Both the position numbers and the translations under genes were made by a program. A DNA stretch of 6,673 nucleotides from Oscillospiraceae bacterium (lineage in GTDB: Bacteria > Bacillota > Clostridia > Oscillospirales > UBA929): contig JAIRML010000152.1 of NCBI GenBank assembly GCA_031258665.1, positions 1-6,673 of the forward strand, given 5' to 3'. Shown here in pieces: positions 1 to 6,612 of this stretch (its first letter is position 1; each line of letters starts with the position of its first letter). Under the pieces are notes generated by a model. The model was not told where the DNA came from and did not search any database. It worked only from the letters and a program-made list of their open reading frames with translations.

Positions 1-652
1 TCGGAGCCACCGTGGGGATCACGCCGTCGCGCACATAGCCGAGCACATTTCCAATGCCCTTCTTCACCAGCAAACCCGCGTCGGGGGACAGCGCGTAAAA
101 CGCCATCTGCATCTCATTCACCGCGTCGCCCCACCACTGCGCCCGTTCGCGGTCCGGGCAGTCCATGAAGCCGTCTCGCATTGTCACATACAGGGTATCC
201 CGCGCTTTGCGCCACAGGATGTTCAGGAATTCGTCGTCCGACGTGAAGGACCCGTCGAAGGTGGCCGCATACCCGGAACGCCGGTAACCCAGCGCCTCCA
301 CCTCGATGTCCGCCGGCACTTCGAAAACCAGTTTGTCGCCGTTCATCCACCCCAGGGATTCATAGGCCTGCGTCCCCGCCTTTGTGACGTACTCAGCCAT
401 GACGCAGCCCACGTTCAATTTGTCCGTGTACATCCGGACCAGCGCCCCCTCCTCCGGCGCGTTGATGCGGAGATAGGGCGTGAACTGGAAGTTCGTCGGC
501 AGCTGGGCCGTGTATGTCGCGATGCGCTGTTTTTTTACGCCAACGGCTTCATCGCTGCCCGTTCGCGTCCACACGAAACGTCCGTCTTCGATGACGCCGC
601 GGTTGAAATTGTTCTCCCCGTCGAAGTGATCCTCGTAGAAGACCTCGGACCC
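1..652 (-). other. GH78-type middle domain and start of catalytic domain, module 2 (cut by window edge)
   Basis: Residues about 1917-2040 form the beta-rich middle domain, with PYLRINAPEEGALVRMYTD and LVFEVPADIEVEALGYRRSG. From about 2045 the (alpha/alpha)6 barrel begins: DDEFLNILWRKARDTLYVTM, then DCPDRERAQWWGD (D2080, E2085, D2092) and NEMQMAFYAL. D2080, E2085 and D2092 have the 5- and 7-residue spacing of the acidic triad of characterised GH78 enzymes. The general-base region lies outside the window, so activity cannot be fully judged. Confidence 0.82.
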
Positions 653-3600
653 GTCGAGGCTTGTGATTTTGAGGGAGTCCACCGACCCCCGCTCCCCTGA
701 GTCCGCGCGGAACCCGAAACCGCCCCGGGTGTTCGTCACCTGCCCCGTATGGATCAAGACGCCATCTACGTAGCTCTTCACTTCTTTGTTTTCCACCACC
801 AACCGTAGCGTGTACTCGTGGGTGAACATCTCATCGTGCGGTACGCTGTCGATGTTGAATTTGCCCGCCACGCTCCAGGCGCCGTTTGATTTGATGTGCG
901 GTTTCAGCCAGGGCACACCGTTGTTCACGTCGTTGCCGCTCGTGCCGAAGATCTGCCACATGTTCAGGTTGTTCGTGTCCTGATACCCGAAGATGACACC
1001 GAACGCAACCGAGATGACGCGGAATTTCGCCTCGATCACGTAGTCGTCCGCCGGGATCTCGCGCAGGGTGTTCCCCGTCTGCGTCTCCGTCTTGGTGAGC
1101 TCGGTCTCTTCAAATGTCACATAGTCGCTGTAAGCAAACAGCGGGATCGGCCTGTCCTCCAGCCGGTTCCACGGCGCCGCGCCGGCCGGGCCAAAGGTCG
1201 CCGCCGGGGCCCACGCCCCGTCGTCATAGTCCGCCGTCTGCCAGTTTGCAAGCTCCTTGCGCGCGTCAAACAGCAGGCTGCTCTCTGGGATGCGGTAATT
1301 CGGCTGCTGGGACGCGAGGCCGTAAGCCTCCACACGCCGCGCCTTCCAGCTCTCGTCCGACACCACACGGACACCGCCGCCCTCCGCGGAGAAATACAGC
1401 CCGGCCTGCCCGCTGTTGGTGGCCGAGTACCAATCGCCCTGCCCAAAGTGCCACGCCAACACCGCGATCGTGTTTTCGCCGGCGCGCAGATACGGAGCGA
1501 TGTCCACGCGGTCCACATAGGTGTCATTCCAGTTGGGCCCGCGCTTCAGCCCGCCCTCGAACACCACGAGTTCTCCGTTTATGTACAGCCAATATTTCGC
1601 GTCTACGGCAATCTGCGCCTCCACCGGTTCCGTGGGCGCCAAAGCGAGTGTGAAGCGCTTGCGGAAGGCCGTCCACGTGTTCCGGTCGTCGGTGGCGCGG
1701 TCCCAGATCCACTGGGCCTCGGCCACTTCCTCCGGTTCCTCAATGTGATAGATCTCAAACTCGGCGAGCTGCATCCGGTACTGTCCCTCGACCTGGCCCA
1801 GTCCTGTCCCCGTCATGCGCACATAGCGCGCCGTCTGCTCCGGCAGCCGGAAGCGCTGCGCCTGCGTGCCCGCAAACGGGTACTGCGTGTAGTCGCCCAC
1901 CGACACCCACTGCGCGCCGTCCTGCGACACCTCCAGAGAGAAGGCGTTGGGGAACCCGTGGCCGCCGGCCTCCGGTCTTGTGTCGTCGTCGCGCGGGAAG
2001 ATCACAAAGCGGTTGAATGTCAGGGCCGCCCCCAGGTCGATCATGACCCACTCCGTGTGGTTGGCGTTCAATGTGTTGTTTGATGACCATGTCGTATCTC
2101 CGCCGCCCCGGCGCGCGCCGTCGGTCAATTTGCCCGGCGAGAAATTGCCGCTGGCGGTCACCTGGCTGGACGCCGTCACCGGTTTTTGGTAGGCAAGGTT
2201 CACGTGGCCGCTCCTCTCCAGGCCGGCCACGGCGGTCTGCAGCGCCTCGGCGGCGGCGTCCACCTCGTTCTGCGTCGCCGCCGGCGCCGCCAGGACCTCT
2301 TCGGCCGCCGCCAGGACCTCGCGCAGGGCCGCCAGACTCTCCGCCGTGTGGTCTTCTTCTGTCTCCGCCGCCTTTTCCGCCGCGGTGACGGCCGCCTGCA
2401 GGGCCGTGCGCACCACCGGCGCCGCCCAGTCGAAGGTGAACCGATAGTGACCGGAGCCGACCGAGACGCGCGTCTCGGCCGCGCCGCCTTCGACGGCCGC
2501 GATGCCTTCGCCCTGCGCCGCGCCGTCCGCGTCCAGCACGCTCAGGCCGCCCTCCCGGACCACGTCCGGGGCGGCCGGCAGCACAACGGTCGCCGTCGCG
2601 TTGGCAGGTACGCGCACCTCCAGCGCGTAGGTCTCCTCCTCCTCATGCGTCCAGCCGGAGAAGATCTCGCCGCGGACCGACTCATACCGCGCGTTTGCAT
2701 AGGTGAGCCGGCCGTCCAGCGCGGGCGCGATGATCACATGTTGAAAACCCGGGGCCTGCGGGTCCGGGCGGATGCCGGCAATACCGCTGTAAAACCACTC
2801 CGCCACGCTGCCAAACGAGTAGTGGTTGAAAGAATTCATGCTCACCGGGCCAAAGCCGTTCGCCACCGTGTACGAGTTCCATCTCTCCCAGATGGTGGTC
2901 GCTCCCTGGGCAATGCTGTAGCCCCAGGACGGATACTGCGTTGTGAGCGCCAGCTGGTAGGCGATGTCGCTGTGGCCGTACTGCGTCAGCACAGGCATCA
3001 GCTTGTTGACGGACACAAAGCCCACCGACATGAGTCCACCGTCCGCGGCGATCCGGTCCACCAATTTTTTTACAAACAGCGGCTCGGTCTCAGGTGTCGT
3101 CAGCCCCACGCCCAGCGCCAGCACATAGCCGCTCTGGATGCCGTTGGAGATCGTTCCGTCCGCCGCAACAAAACGCGTGTGGAAGTCGTTGTTTACCTGC
3201 GCGAAGCGCGCCCGATAGGCAGCCGCCTCCGCGTCGCGGCCCAATGCCTCCGCGATGTCCGCCATCAGCGAGAGCTGGTAGGCAAAGTAGGCGGTGCCGA
3301 CCACATTTTTGTCCGAACTGCCGTCCACCGGTTCGAGCCAATCCCCGTACCCGCAGGACTGTATGTTGCTCATCCCCATGCGGTACGCCATATAGCGCTG
3401 CATCGAGGTGTAGCTGTCCGTCAACACACGCGTATCGCCGGTCATACGCCAGATGGTGTGCGGCAGGATGACGCCGCCCGCGTTCCAAACGATGTCGTTC
3501 ATAAAGTTGTGCGGATTCGGCGCGACATCGCCGTAGCCGCCGTTTGCCGCCTGCCCGTCCCGCACGTCCTGCAGCCATTTTTGATAGAACATCGAGGCGT

Positions 3601-6400
3601 CCATGTTGTAGAGGCCCGTGCCGGCGAACACATGGGTATCCGCCCCCCAACCCATGCGCTCATCGCGCTGCGGGCAGTCGGTCGGGACACTCAGGAAGTT
3701 CGAGCGCTGCCCCCAGAAGACATTTTGGTAGATCTGATTCAACAGGGCGCCGGAACTGTCAAACGCGCCGACCTCCTCCATGGCGGACGCCAGGGCAAGG
3801 CCCCGGATGTCGCCCAGCGCGGGGGCCTCGCTCACGCCGGAGATCTCCGCGTAGCGGAACCCGTGGAAGGTGAAGGTGGGCGTCCATGTCTCTTTCTGAT
3901 CTGTTTTAAAGGTATACCGGTCGGTCGCCTTCGCCGAACGCAGGTTGGCCGTATACAGCGAACCGGCGCCGTCCGGGTTGTCGTTGCCGCGCTGCCCCTG
4001 CGGGCCGTCGTTCAACATCTCTCCATAACGGATTGTCGCCGTCTGGCCCGCGTGCCCCGTGAGGCTCAGCGCCAAAATGCCGGCGAAGTTCTGGCCCATG
4101 TCCACAATGTACTTCCCGCCCACCTGCCGGATGGAGACCGGCGTCAGCTCCCGGATCTGTTTGACCGTCGGGCCGATCTGCGCCGTCAGGGCAATGGTGT
4201 TGTCGCCGGAGGCGCCCGTCTTGACGCCGAACGCGCGGTCGAACAGGACACCCGCCGTGCCCCACGCGCTGTTGTCAAAGTTGGGGACGGCCCAGCCGTA
4301 CTTGCCGCCGCCGAGCTCCCGGGTGGCATCGTAGCTCTCCCCGTCAAACATGTCCGTCTCAAGGATCGGCCCGTCCAGGGAATAGGTCCATGTCCCGTCC
4401 GTCACAACGGTCTGTTTCTCACCGTCCGCGTACTCGATCACCAGGTTTGCGATCAGCGCTTGGGTGCTGCCGTAGAGCCGGCTGCCCAAGATGGAGATGT
4501 TCCCGGAGTACCACCCGGGCGCGAGCATGGCGCCCAGACTGTTGACCGCGTTCTTCGCCACCTGCGCCGTCACATCGTACGCCTGGTACTGCACACGCGT
4601 GTCGTACTCCGTCCAGCCGGGGGCCATGTAGTCCTCGCCCACCTTGCCGCCGTTCAGCTGCAGCTCATAGTGCCCCAGCGCGCTGGCGTACACAACCGCG
4701 CGGGCGATCGCTTTGTCTTTGGTCGCAAAATCCTTGCGAAAGAGCGGCACGCGAGACGCGCTCTGCGGTGCCGGCTCCGTGCCGGCGCGCAGGAAAACTT
4801 CTTTGCCGCCGCCGCCGGACACCTTCAGCCGGCCGTCTTCCAGCGAGGAGCCGGAGCCCTCGTAGCGGTTGACCCCGTCTTCGAAGTCGTCAAACGAAAC
4901 CACGCGCCCGCCCGTGTCCCGCAGCAGGATGTTGTCGAAATACCCTGTCTCCGGCACAGTAGAATTTACGTCTTTCGCCTGGCGAACCCCCACCGTGCCG
5001 ATGTCGTAGCGCTGGGCACTGGTTCTCTCGTCCACCCGTACGCCGTTTAGATAGGTGGTGAGTGTCCCGTTGTTCACATCCACACGGAAGGCCACCGGCG
5101 CGCTTTCCACCTCCGCCTTGCTCACGATGTCGCTGACATTCACATCTTGGCCGTACTCCGACGGTCCGCCGTTCCACAGATGCGGACGCAGGTACGTCAG
5201 TTTCTCCGCCGCCGGCGCAGACCAGACAGGGTAGTCAAAGGTGTTGATCTGCCACATATAAAAATGGGTGCTATCCCTGGCGCCCAGCACCAACCCCGCC
5301 GCGCAGGCGCCGATCTGCACATCCGCCTGGGCGGAATAGATTTGACTGTCCGCCGGCCGCTGCCACACGCGCCACTCCACCGAACCCGTACCGGTCGGGT
5401 GAATGACGAGCTGTCCGTCCTCCACTGTGCCCCGGTCCAAGGAATTGGCGCCCGTAAAATCGTCGTAGTAAGCGGGGCGCCCCAGGCTGTCCCGCAGCAC
5501 CAGCTTGTTGATCTTGAGCGCGTCTTTGTCTGTGTTGCTCGGGTTGTAGTAGGCGCGGACCCCGACTCCGGCCAGCTCCCGAATGGAATCGTGCGTCAGT
5601 GTCTCCTGACCGTCGTAAGTCACCAGCGCCCCGTCCAGATACCCGGTGAGGCTCCCGTGGTCGATCTCCAGCCGCAGGCTGTGTTCCCGCCCCAAAAAAC
5701 CTTCGATGGGGATACCGGTGTTTTTCTCCCCCAGCAGCGAAGCGCCGCCGCTGGCCCACCTGTGCGGCCGGATGTACAGGTGGGTATTGTTGTGCACCGC
5801 GTTGATCTGATATAGGAAAAAGTTGTTGGTGTCGGCCCCCAGCATCAGCCCGAAGCTGCCCGTCTCCAACGTGAAATCGACCTCCACCGTATAGCGCGCG
5901 GGGTCCGCGCCGCCGCCGGCGCTCGTCCCGCCGGCGCTGCTGATCCACTGCGCGCCGTTCCAGTCCGCCTCCGCAAACAGTCCCATGCCAAATGCGGCCT
6001 CTCCCGACGCCGAGGCGCCCCGGTTATCCGTGAGCGTGACGCGCCATCGGTACGCCTGCCCGGCCGCCAGCGGCGCCCCCCCGTAGGGGACGCCGCTGGC
6101 GCGGTCGGATGTCACGACGCCGCTGTCCCAGACTGCTTCTTCTTTGTCGGACACCACAATCCGGTAGGTGTCCTGCCGCACGCCCCGCGCTTCTCCCTTG
6201 CGAAGTTTCCAAGAAAATACCAGGTCCTGCCGCCCCAACCCGATCGGGTCCTCCATATACTCCGTGGTCATCCCATACACTTCCAGGTCGGGCGCCGCCT
6301 GCGCCTGCGCCGGCGTCACCCCCGCGAAAAAGGACCCCATTGTGGCTGTCACCAGCACCAGCGCCAGCCACCGTTTCCATCCCTGCTGTTTCTCCAACAT
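1..6400 (-). CDS. Secreted double-module GH78 alpha-L-rhamnosidase-like enzyme, 3' end outside the window
   Basis: The frame is open from the ATG at 6400 to base 1 with no stop and no frameshift (2133 codons seen). I read it in full, and it matches family GH78, inverting enzymes that release terminal alpha-L-rhamnose. Order by residue: signal peptide 1-35; Ig-like N-domain about 39-150; laminin-G-like domains about 168-304 and 308-495; GH78 beta-sandwich 551-715; middle domain 725-872; (alpha/alpha)6 catalytic domain 875-1208 with DCPQRDER at 908 and IWERW at 1170; C-terminal beta domain 1209-1324; FIVAR 1329-1397; F5/8C 1400-1552; second GH78 sandwich 1562-1757; third laminin-G-like domain 1762-1916; second catalytic domain from about 2045 with DCPDRERAQWWGD at 2080. 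A usual GH78 enzyme has about 900-1100 residues; this one probably exceeds 2500. The start at 6400 was chosen because AAGGAG lies 10 bases upstream. In-frame ATGs at 6442 and 6430 lack a ribosome binding site, and an in-frame TGA lies at 6451-6449. The GH78 assignment is firm; the exact substrate is unknown. Confidence 0.94.
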   Translation of the reverse strand, partial: MLEKQQGWKRWLALVLVTATMGSFFAGVTPAQAQAAPDLEVYGMTTEYMEDPIGLGRQDLVFSWKLRKGEARGVRQDTYRIVVSDKEEAVWDSGVVTSDRASGVPYGGAPLAAGQAYRWRVTLTDNRGASASGEAAFGMGLFAEADWNGAQWISSAGGTSAGGGADPARYTVEVDFTLETGSFGLMLGADTNNFFLYQINAVHNNTHLYIRPHRWASGGASLLGEKNTGIPIEGFLGREHSLRLEIDHGSLTGYLDGALVTYDGQETLTHDSIRELAGVGVRAYYNPSNTDKDALKINKLVLRDSLGRPAYYDDFTGANSLDRGTVEDGQLVIHPTGTGSVEWRVWQRPADSQIYSAQADVQIGACAAGLVLGARDSTHFYMWQINTFDYPVWSAPAAEKLTYLRPHLWNGGPSEYGQDVNVSDIVSKAEVESAPVAFRVDVNNGTLTTYLNGVRVDERTSAQRYDIGTVGVRQAKDVNSTVPETGYFDNILLRDTGGRVVSFDDFEDGVNRYEGSGSSLEDGRLKVSGGGGKEVFLRAGTEPAPQSASRVPLFRKDFATKDKAIARAVVYASALGHYELQLNGGKVGEDYMAPGWTEYDTRVQYQAYDVTAQVAKNAVNSLGAMLAPGWYSGNISILGSRLYGSTQALIANLVIEYADGEKQTVVTDGTWTYSLDGPILETDMFDGESYDATRELGGGKYGWAVPNFDNSAWGTAGVLFDRAFGVKTGASGDNTIALTAQIGPTVKQIRELTPVSIRQVGGKYIVDMGQNFAGILALSLTGHAGQTATIRYGEMLNDGPQGQRGNDNPDGAGSLYTANLRSAKATDRYTFKTDQKETWTPTFTFHGFRYAEISGVSEAPALGDIRGLALASAMEEVGAFDSSGALLNQIYQNVFWGQRSNFLSVPTDCPQRDERMGWGADTHVFAGTGLYNMDASMFYQKWLQDVRDGQAANGGYGDVAPNPHNFMNDIVWNAGGVILPHTIWRMTGDTRVLTDSYTSMQRYMAYRMGMSNIQSCGYGDWLEPVDGSSDKNVVGTAYFAYQLSLMADIAEALGRDAEAAAYRARFAQVNNDFHTRFVAADGTISNGIQSGYVLALGVGLTTPETEPLFVKKLVDRIAADGGLMSVGFVSVNKLMPVLTQYGHSDIAYQLALTTQYPSWGYSIAQGATTIWERWNSYTVANGFGPVSMNSFNHYSFGSVAEWFYSGIAGIRPDPQAPGFQHVIIAPALDGRLTYANARYESVRGEIFSGWTHEEEETYALEVRVPANATATVVLPAAPDVVREGGLSVLDADGAAQGEGIAAVEGGAAETRVSVGSGHYRFTFDWAAPVVRTALQAAVTAAEKAAETEEDHTAESLAALREVLAAAEEVLAAPAATQNEVDAAAEALQTAVAGLERSGHVNLAYQKPVTASSQVTASGNFSPGKLTDGARRGGGDTTWSSNNTLNANHTEWVMIDLGAALTFNRFVIFPRDDDTRPEAGGHGFPNAFSLEVSQDGAQWVSVGDYTQYPFAGTQAQRFRLPEQTARYVRMTGTGLGQVEGQYRMQLAEFEIYHIEEPEEVAEAQWIWDRATDDRNTWTAFRKRFTLALAPTEPVEAQIAVDAKYWLYINGELVVFEGGLKRGPNWNDTYVDRVDIAPYLRAGENTIAVLAWHFGQGDWYSATNSGQAGLYFSAEGGGVRVVSDESWKARRVEAYGLASQQPNYRIPESSLLFDARKELANWQTADYDDGAWAPAATFGPAGAAPWNRLEDRPIPLFAYSDYVTFEETELTKTETQTGNTLREIPADDYVIEAKFRVISVAFGVIFGYQDTNNLNMWQIFGTSGNDVNNGVPWLKPHIKSNGAWSVAGKFNIDSVPHDEMFTHEYTLRLVVENKEVKSYVDGVLIHTGQVTNTRGGFGFRADSGERGSVDSLKITSLDGSEVFYEDHFDGENNFNRGVIEDGRFVWTRTGSDEAVGVKKQRIATYTAQLPTNFQFTPYLRINAPEEGALVRMYTDKLNVGCVMAEYVTKAGTQAYESLGWMNGDKLVFEVPADIEVEALGYRRSGYAATFDGSFTSDDEFLNILWRKARDTLYVTMRDGFMDCPDRERAQWWGDAVNEMQMAFYALSPDAGLLVKKGIGNVLGYVRDGVIPTVAP
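653..1117 (-). repeat. Laminin-G/concanavalin-like domain, copy 3
   Basis: Residues about 1762-1916 repeat the series of copies 1 and 2: FGVIFGYQDTNN (1800), LNMWQIFG (M1814), PWLKPHI, VKSYVDGVLI and SLKITSLDG, then FYEDHFDGENN and IEDGRFVW. It lies inside module 2, between the RPIPLF strand and the middle domain. This is a different insertion point from copies 1 and 2. Confidence 0.7.
1130..1717 (-). other. GH78-type N-terminal beta-sandwich, module 2
   Basis: Residues about 1562-1757 open with AQWIWDR (W1564), then TWTAFRKRFTL, AKYWLYINGELVVFEGG, DRVDIAPYLRAGENTIAVLAW, DESWKARRV and DYDDGAWAP, and end RPIPLF (F1755). This is the start of a second rhamnosidase unit. Unlike module 1, its WI and FRKRF strands sit close together as in ordinary GH78 proteins. 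No separate Ig-like domain precedes it; the F5/8C domain takes that place. Confidence 0.82.
1745..2203 (-). other. F5/8-type C (CBM32-like) carbohydrate-binding domain
   Basis: Residues about 1400-1552 start with NLAYQKPVTASSQ and have KLTDGARRGGGDTTWSS, HTEWVMIDLG, NRFVIFPR, FSLEVSQDG, ARYVRMTGTG and LAEFEIY. This is the classic discoidin/F5/8C jelly-roll series used by CBM32. It probably binds galactose-type or related sugars on the polymer, keeping the enzyme on its substrate. Ligand specificity cannot be read from the sequence. Confidence 0.88.
2210..2416 (-). other. FIVAR helical domain between the modules
   Basis: Residues about 1329-1397 are Ala- and Glu-rich and helical. They contain the typical FIVAR series: AAEKAAETEEDHTAESL, AALREVLAAAEEVLAAP, TQNEVDAAAEALQTAV and GLE. 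FIVAR domains are found in large secreted carbohydrate-active and adhesion proteins of Gram-positive bacteria, where they act as spacers and perhaps in binding. Here the domain separates GH78 module 1 from the F5/8C domain. Confidence 0.85.
2429..4228 (-). other. GH78 catalytic core, module 1: middle, (alpha/alpha)6 and C-terminal domains
   Basis: Residues 725-872 are the middle beta domain, with YIVDMGQNFAG around M768 and FHGFRYAEI. Residues 875-1208 are the (alpha/alpha)6 barrel. D908, E914 and D921 lie in DCPQRDERMGWGAD, GDWLEP is around W1021, QGATTIWERW has E1172, and SMNSFNHYSFGSV closes the barrel. In characterised GH78 enzymes the Glu of the DER/RER motif is the proposed general acid and the Glu of the WERW motif the proposed general base. 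Both are present, so this module should be active. Residues 1209-1324 are the C-terminal beta domain, starting GIRPDP. Small departures are A920 where Gly usually precedes the Asp, and VWNAGG at 971 where W-G-D-A is common. Confidence 0.9.
4256..4750 (-). other. GH78 N-terminal beta-sandwich domain, module 1
   Basis: Residues about 551-715 begin with PLFRKDF and continue with ARAVVYASALGHYELQLNG, APGWTEYDTRVQYQAYDV, APGWYSGN and a DGTWTY strand, ending near DNSAWGTAGV (W713). This is the carbohydrate-binding-like sandwich domain that precedes the catalytic core in bacterial rhamnosidases. It normally follows the WI strand closely. Here about 396 residues (W152 to P552) lie between them. Confidence 0.85.
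4916..5479 (-). repeat. Laminin-G/concanavalin-like domain, copy 2
   Basis: Residues about 308-495 contain AGLVLGAR (368), THFYMWQIN (M382), YLRPHLW, TTYLNGVRV and ILLRD (ending at D495). They are followed by FDDFEDG and LEDGRLKVSG. The segment aligns with copy 1 over its whole length but has a longer loop between the MWQIN and RPH motifs. It follows copy 1 directly, so the two form a tandem pair. Confidence 0.7.
5489..5899 (-). repeat. Laminin-G/concanavalin-like domain, copy 1
   Basis: Residues about 168-304 form a predicted beta-sandwich. It contains FGLMLGAD (183), NNFFLYQIN (192) and an IRPHRW motif, then a Y-L-D-G strand, ends with LVLRD, and is followed by YYDDF and an EDGQL motif. 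The same series recurs twice more in this protein. The fold resembles the laminin-G/lectin superfamily, so glycan binding is a reasonable but unproven role. Copy 1 has YQIN where the other copies have MWQI. Confidence 0.7.
5951..6286 (-). other. Ig-like N-terminal domain of GH78 module 1
   Basis: Residues about 39-150 follow the usual opening of bacterial GH78 enzymes: a P-x-G-L stretch, then LVFSWKLRKGEARGVRQ, a YRIVVSD strand, VWDSGVV, SDRASGVPYGG and YRWRVTL, ending at GAQWISS around W152. This fibronectin-III/Ig-like domain is structural in known members. The match is to remembered family patterns, since no search was possible. Confidence 0.82.
6296..6400 (-). other. Sec signal peptide of the GH78 protein
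   Basis: The first residues carry positive charges (K4, K9, R10), then a hydrophobic stretch from W11 to about V28, then TPAQAQA. Signal peptidase I cleavage would fit after A33 or A35. No lipobox cysteine is visible, so this looks like a freely secreted or C-terminally anchored protein rather than a lipoprotein. The C-terminus is outside the window, so any cell-wall anchor cannot be judged. Confidence 0.88.
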
Positions 6401-6410
6401 GTTCAAATTT

Positions 6411-6416
6411 CTCCTT
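6411..6416 (-). promoter_or_regulatory. Ribosome binding site AAGGAG
   Basis: AAGGAG on the minus strand ends 10 bases before the ATG at 6400, within a longer purine run GGGAAGGAGAAA. It decides the start. The in-frame ATG at 6430 is upstream of this site, and the ATG at 6442 would be only about 10 bases from the transcription start. Confidence 0.85.
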
Positions 6417-6457
6417 CCCTTTCGATCCATATGTGTCCACATTGCACTTCATCTCTC

Positions 6458-6487
6458 ATTATACCGATCCGCTCCGCGTAGTGTAAA
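6458..6487 (-). promoter_or_regulatory. Sigma-70/sigma-A type promoter of the GH78 gene
   Basis: On the minus strand a perfect -10 box TATAAT lies at 6463-6458. A -35 box TTTACA (5 of 6 matches to TTGACA) lies at 6487-6482, with an 18-base spacer. Transcription would start near 6452-6450, giving a leader of about 50 bases. The -35 box overlaps the end of a tandem direct repeat, which suggests regulation by a DNA-binding protein. Confidence 0.82.
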
Positions 6488-6533
6488 TGGAGAAAAGGAA
6501 ACAGTTTTTAATGGAAAAAAAGAAACAGCTTTT
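6486..6533. repeat. Tandem 24-bp direct repeat abutting the -35 box
   Basis: Two head-to-tail units, 6486-6509 and 6510-6533, match at 21 of 24 positions. Each begins AATGGA and contains GAAACAG (6498-6504 and 6522-6528) followed by a T run. They overlap the -35 box by two bases on its upstream side. Same-direction repeats a little over two helical turns apart next to the -35 box are typical of activator sites such as those of AraC-family regulators of sugar genes. The regulator itself is not in the window. Confidence 0.7.
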
Positions 6534-6573
6534 ATGCGCAACGGCAAAATTTTTCTTCCCTCTCATCCAACGT

Positions 6574-6591
6574 GGGCTGCCCCTGCAGCCC
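6574..6591. repeat. GC-rich inverted repeat (7-bp arms)
   Basis: GGGCTGC and GCAGCCC are exact reverse complements with a CCCT loop, followed on the plus strand by a GGGCCC palindrome. No T run follows directly on either strand, so I do not call a terminator. The function is unknown. Confidence 0.4.
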
Positions 6592-6612
6592 TGGGCCCAA
6601 ATTCTTGTTTAT

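Noticed and set aside
896..2083. A 395-codon open frame on the plus strand.
   Set aside because: It is a shadow of the F5/8C, second sandwich and laminin-G-like regions on the minus strand, with the same low-complexity Arg/His/Val-rich composition.
2186..5050. A 954-codon open frame on the plus strand, opposite the GH78 gene.
   Set aside because: It lies antisense to a clear GH78 coding sequence with strong G/C third-position bias, which removes stops from the opposite strand. The translation is Arg/His/Val-rich with no recognisable domain and has no ribosome binding site of note.
5147..5815. A 222-codon plus-strand frame and an overlapping 225-codon minus-strand frame.
   Set aside because: Both overlap the continuous GH78 frame, whose laminin-G-like motifs are intact here. 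Neither shadow shows motifs of its own.
6401..6442. Alternative in-frame starts at 6442 and 6430.
   Set aside because: Neither has a Shine-Dalgarno sequence, and the AAGGAG site is correctly spaced only for 6400. The shorter start also gives a more typical signal peptide.
6024..6452. A 142-codon minus-strand frame starting near the predicted transcription start.
   Set aside because: It is out of frame with the GH78 gene, has no ribosome binding site, and reads through the signal-peptide and Ig-like coding region as a Gly/Ala/Arg-rich shadow.
6534..6555. A possible imperfect palindrome around ATGCGCAACGGCAAAAT as a CcpA-like operator.
   Set aside because: The arms pair only with a bulge and the centre does not fit the catabolite-response consensus.
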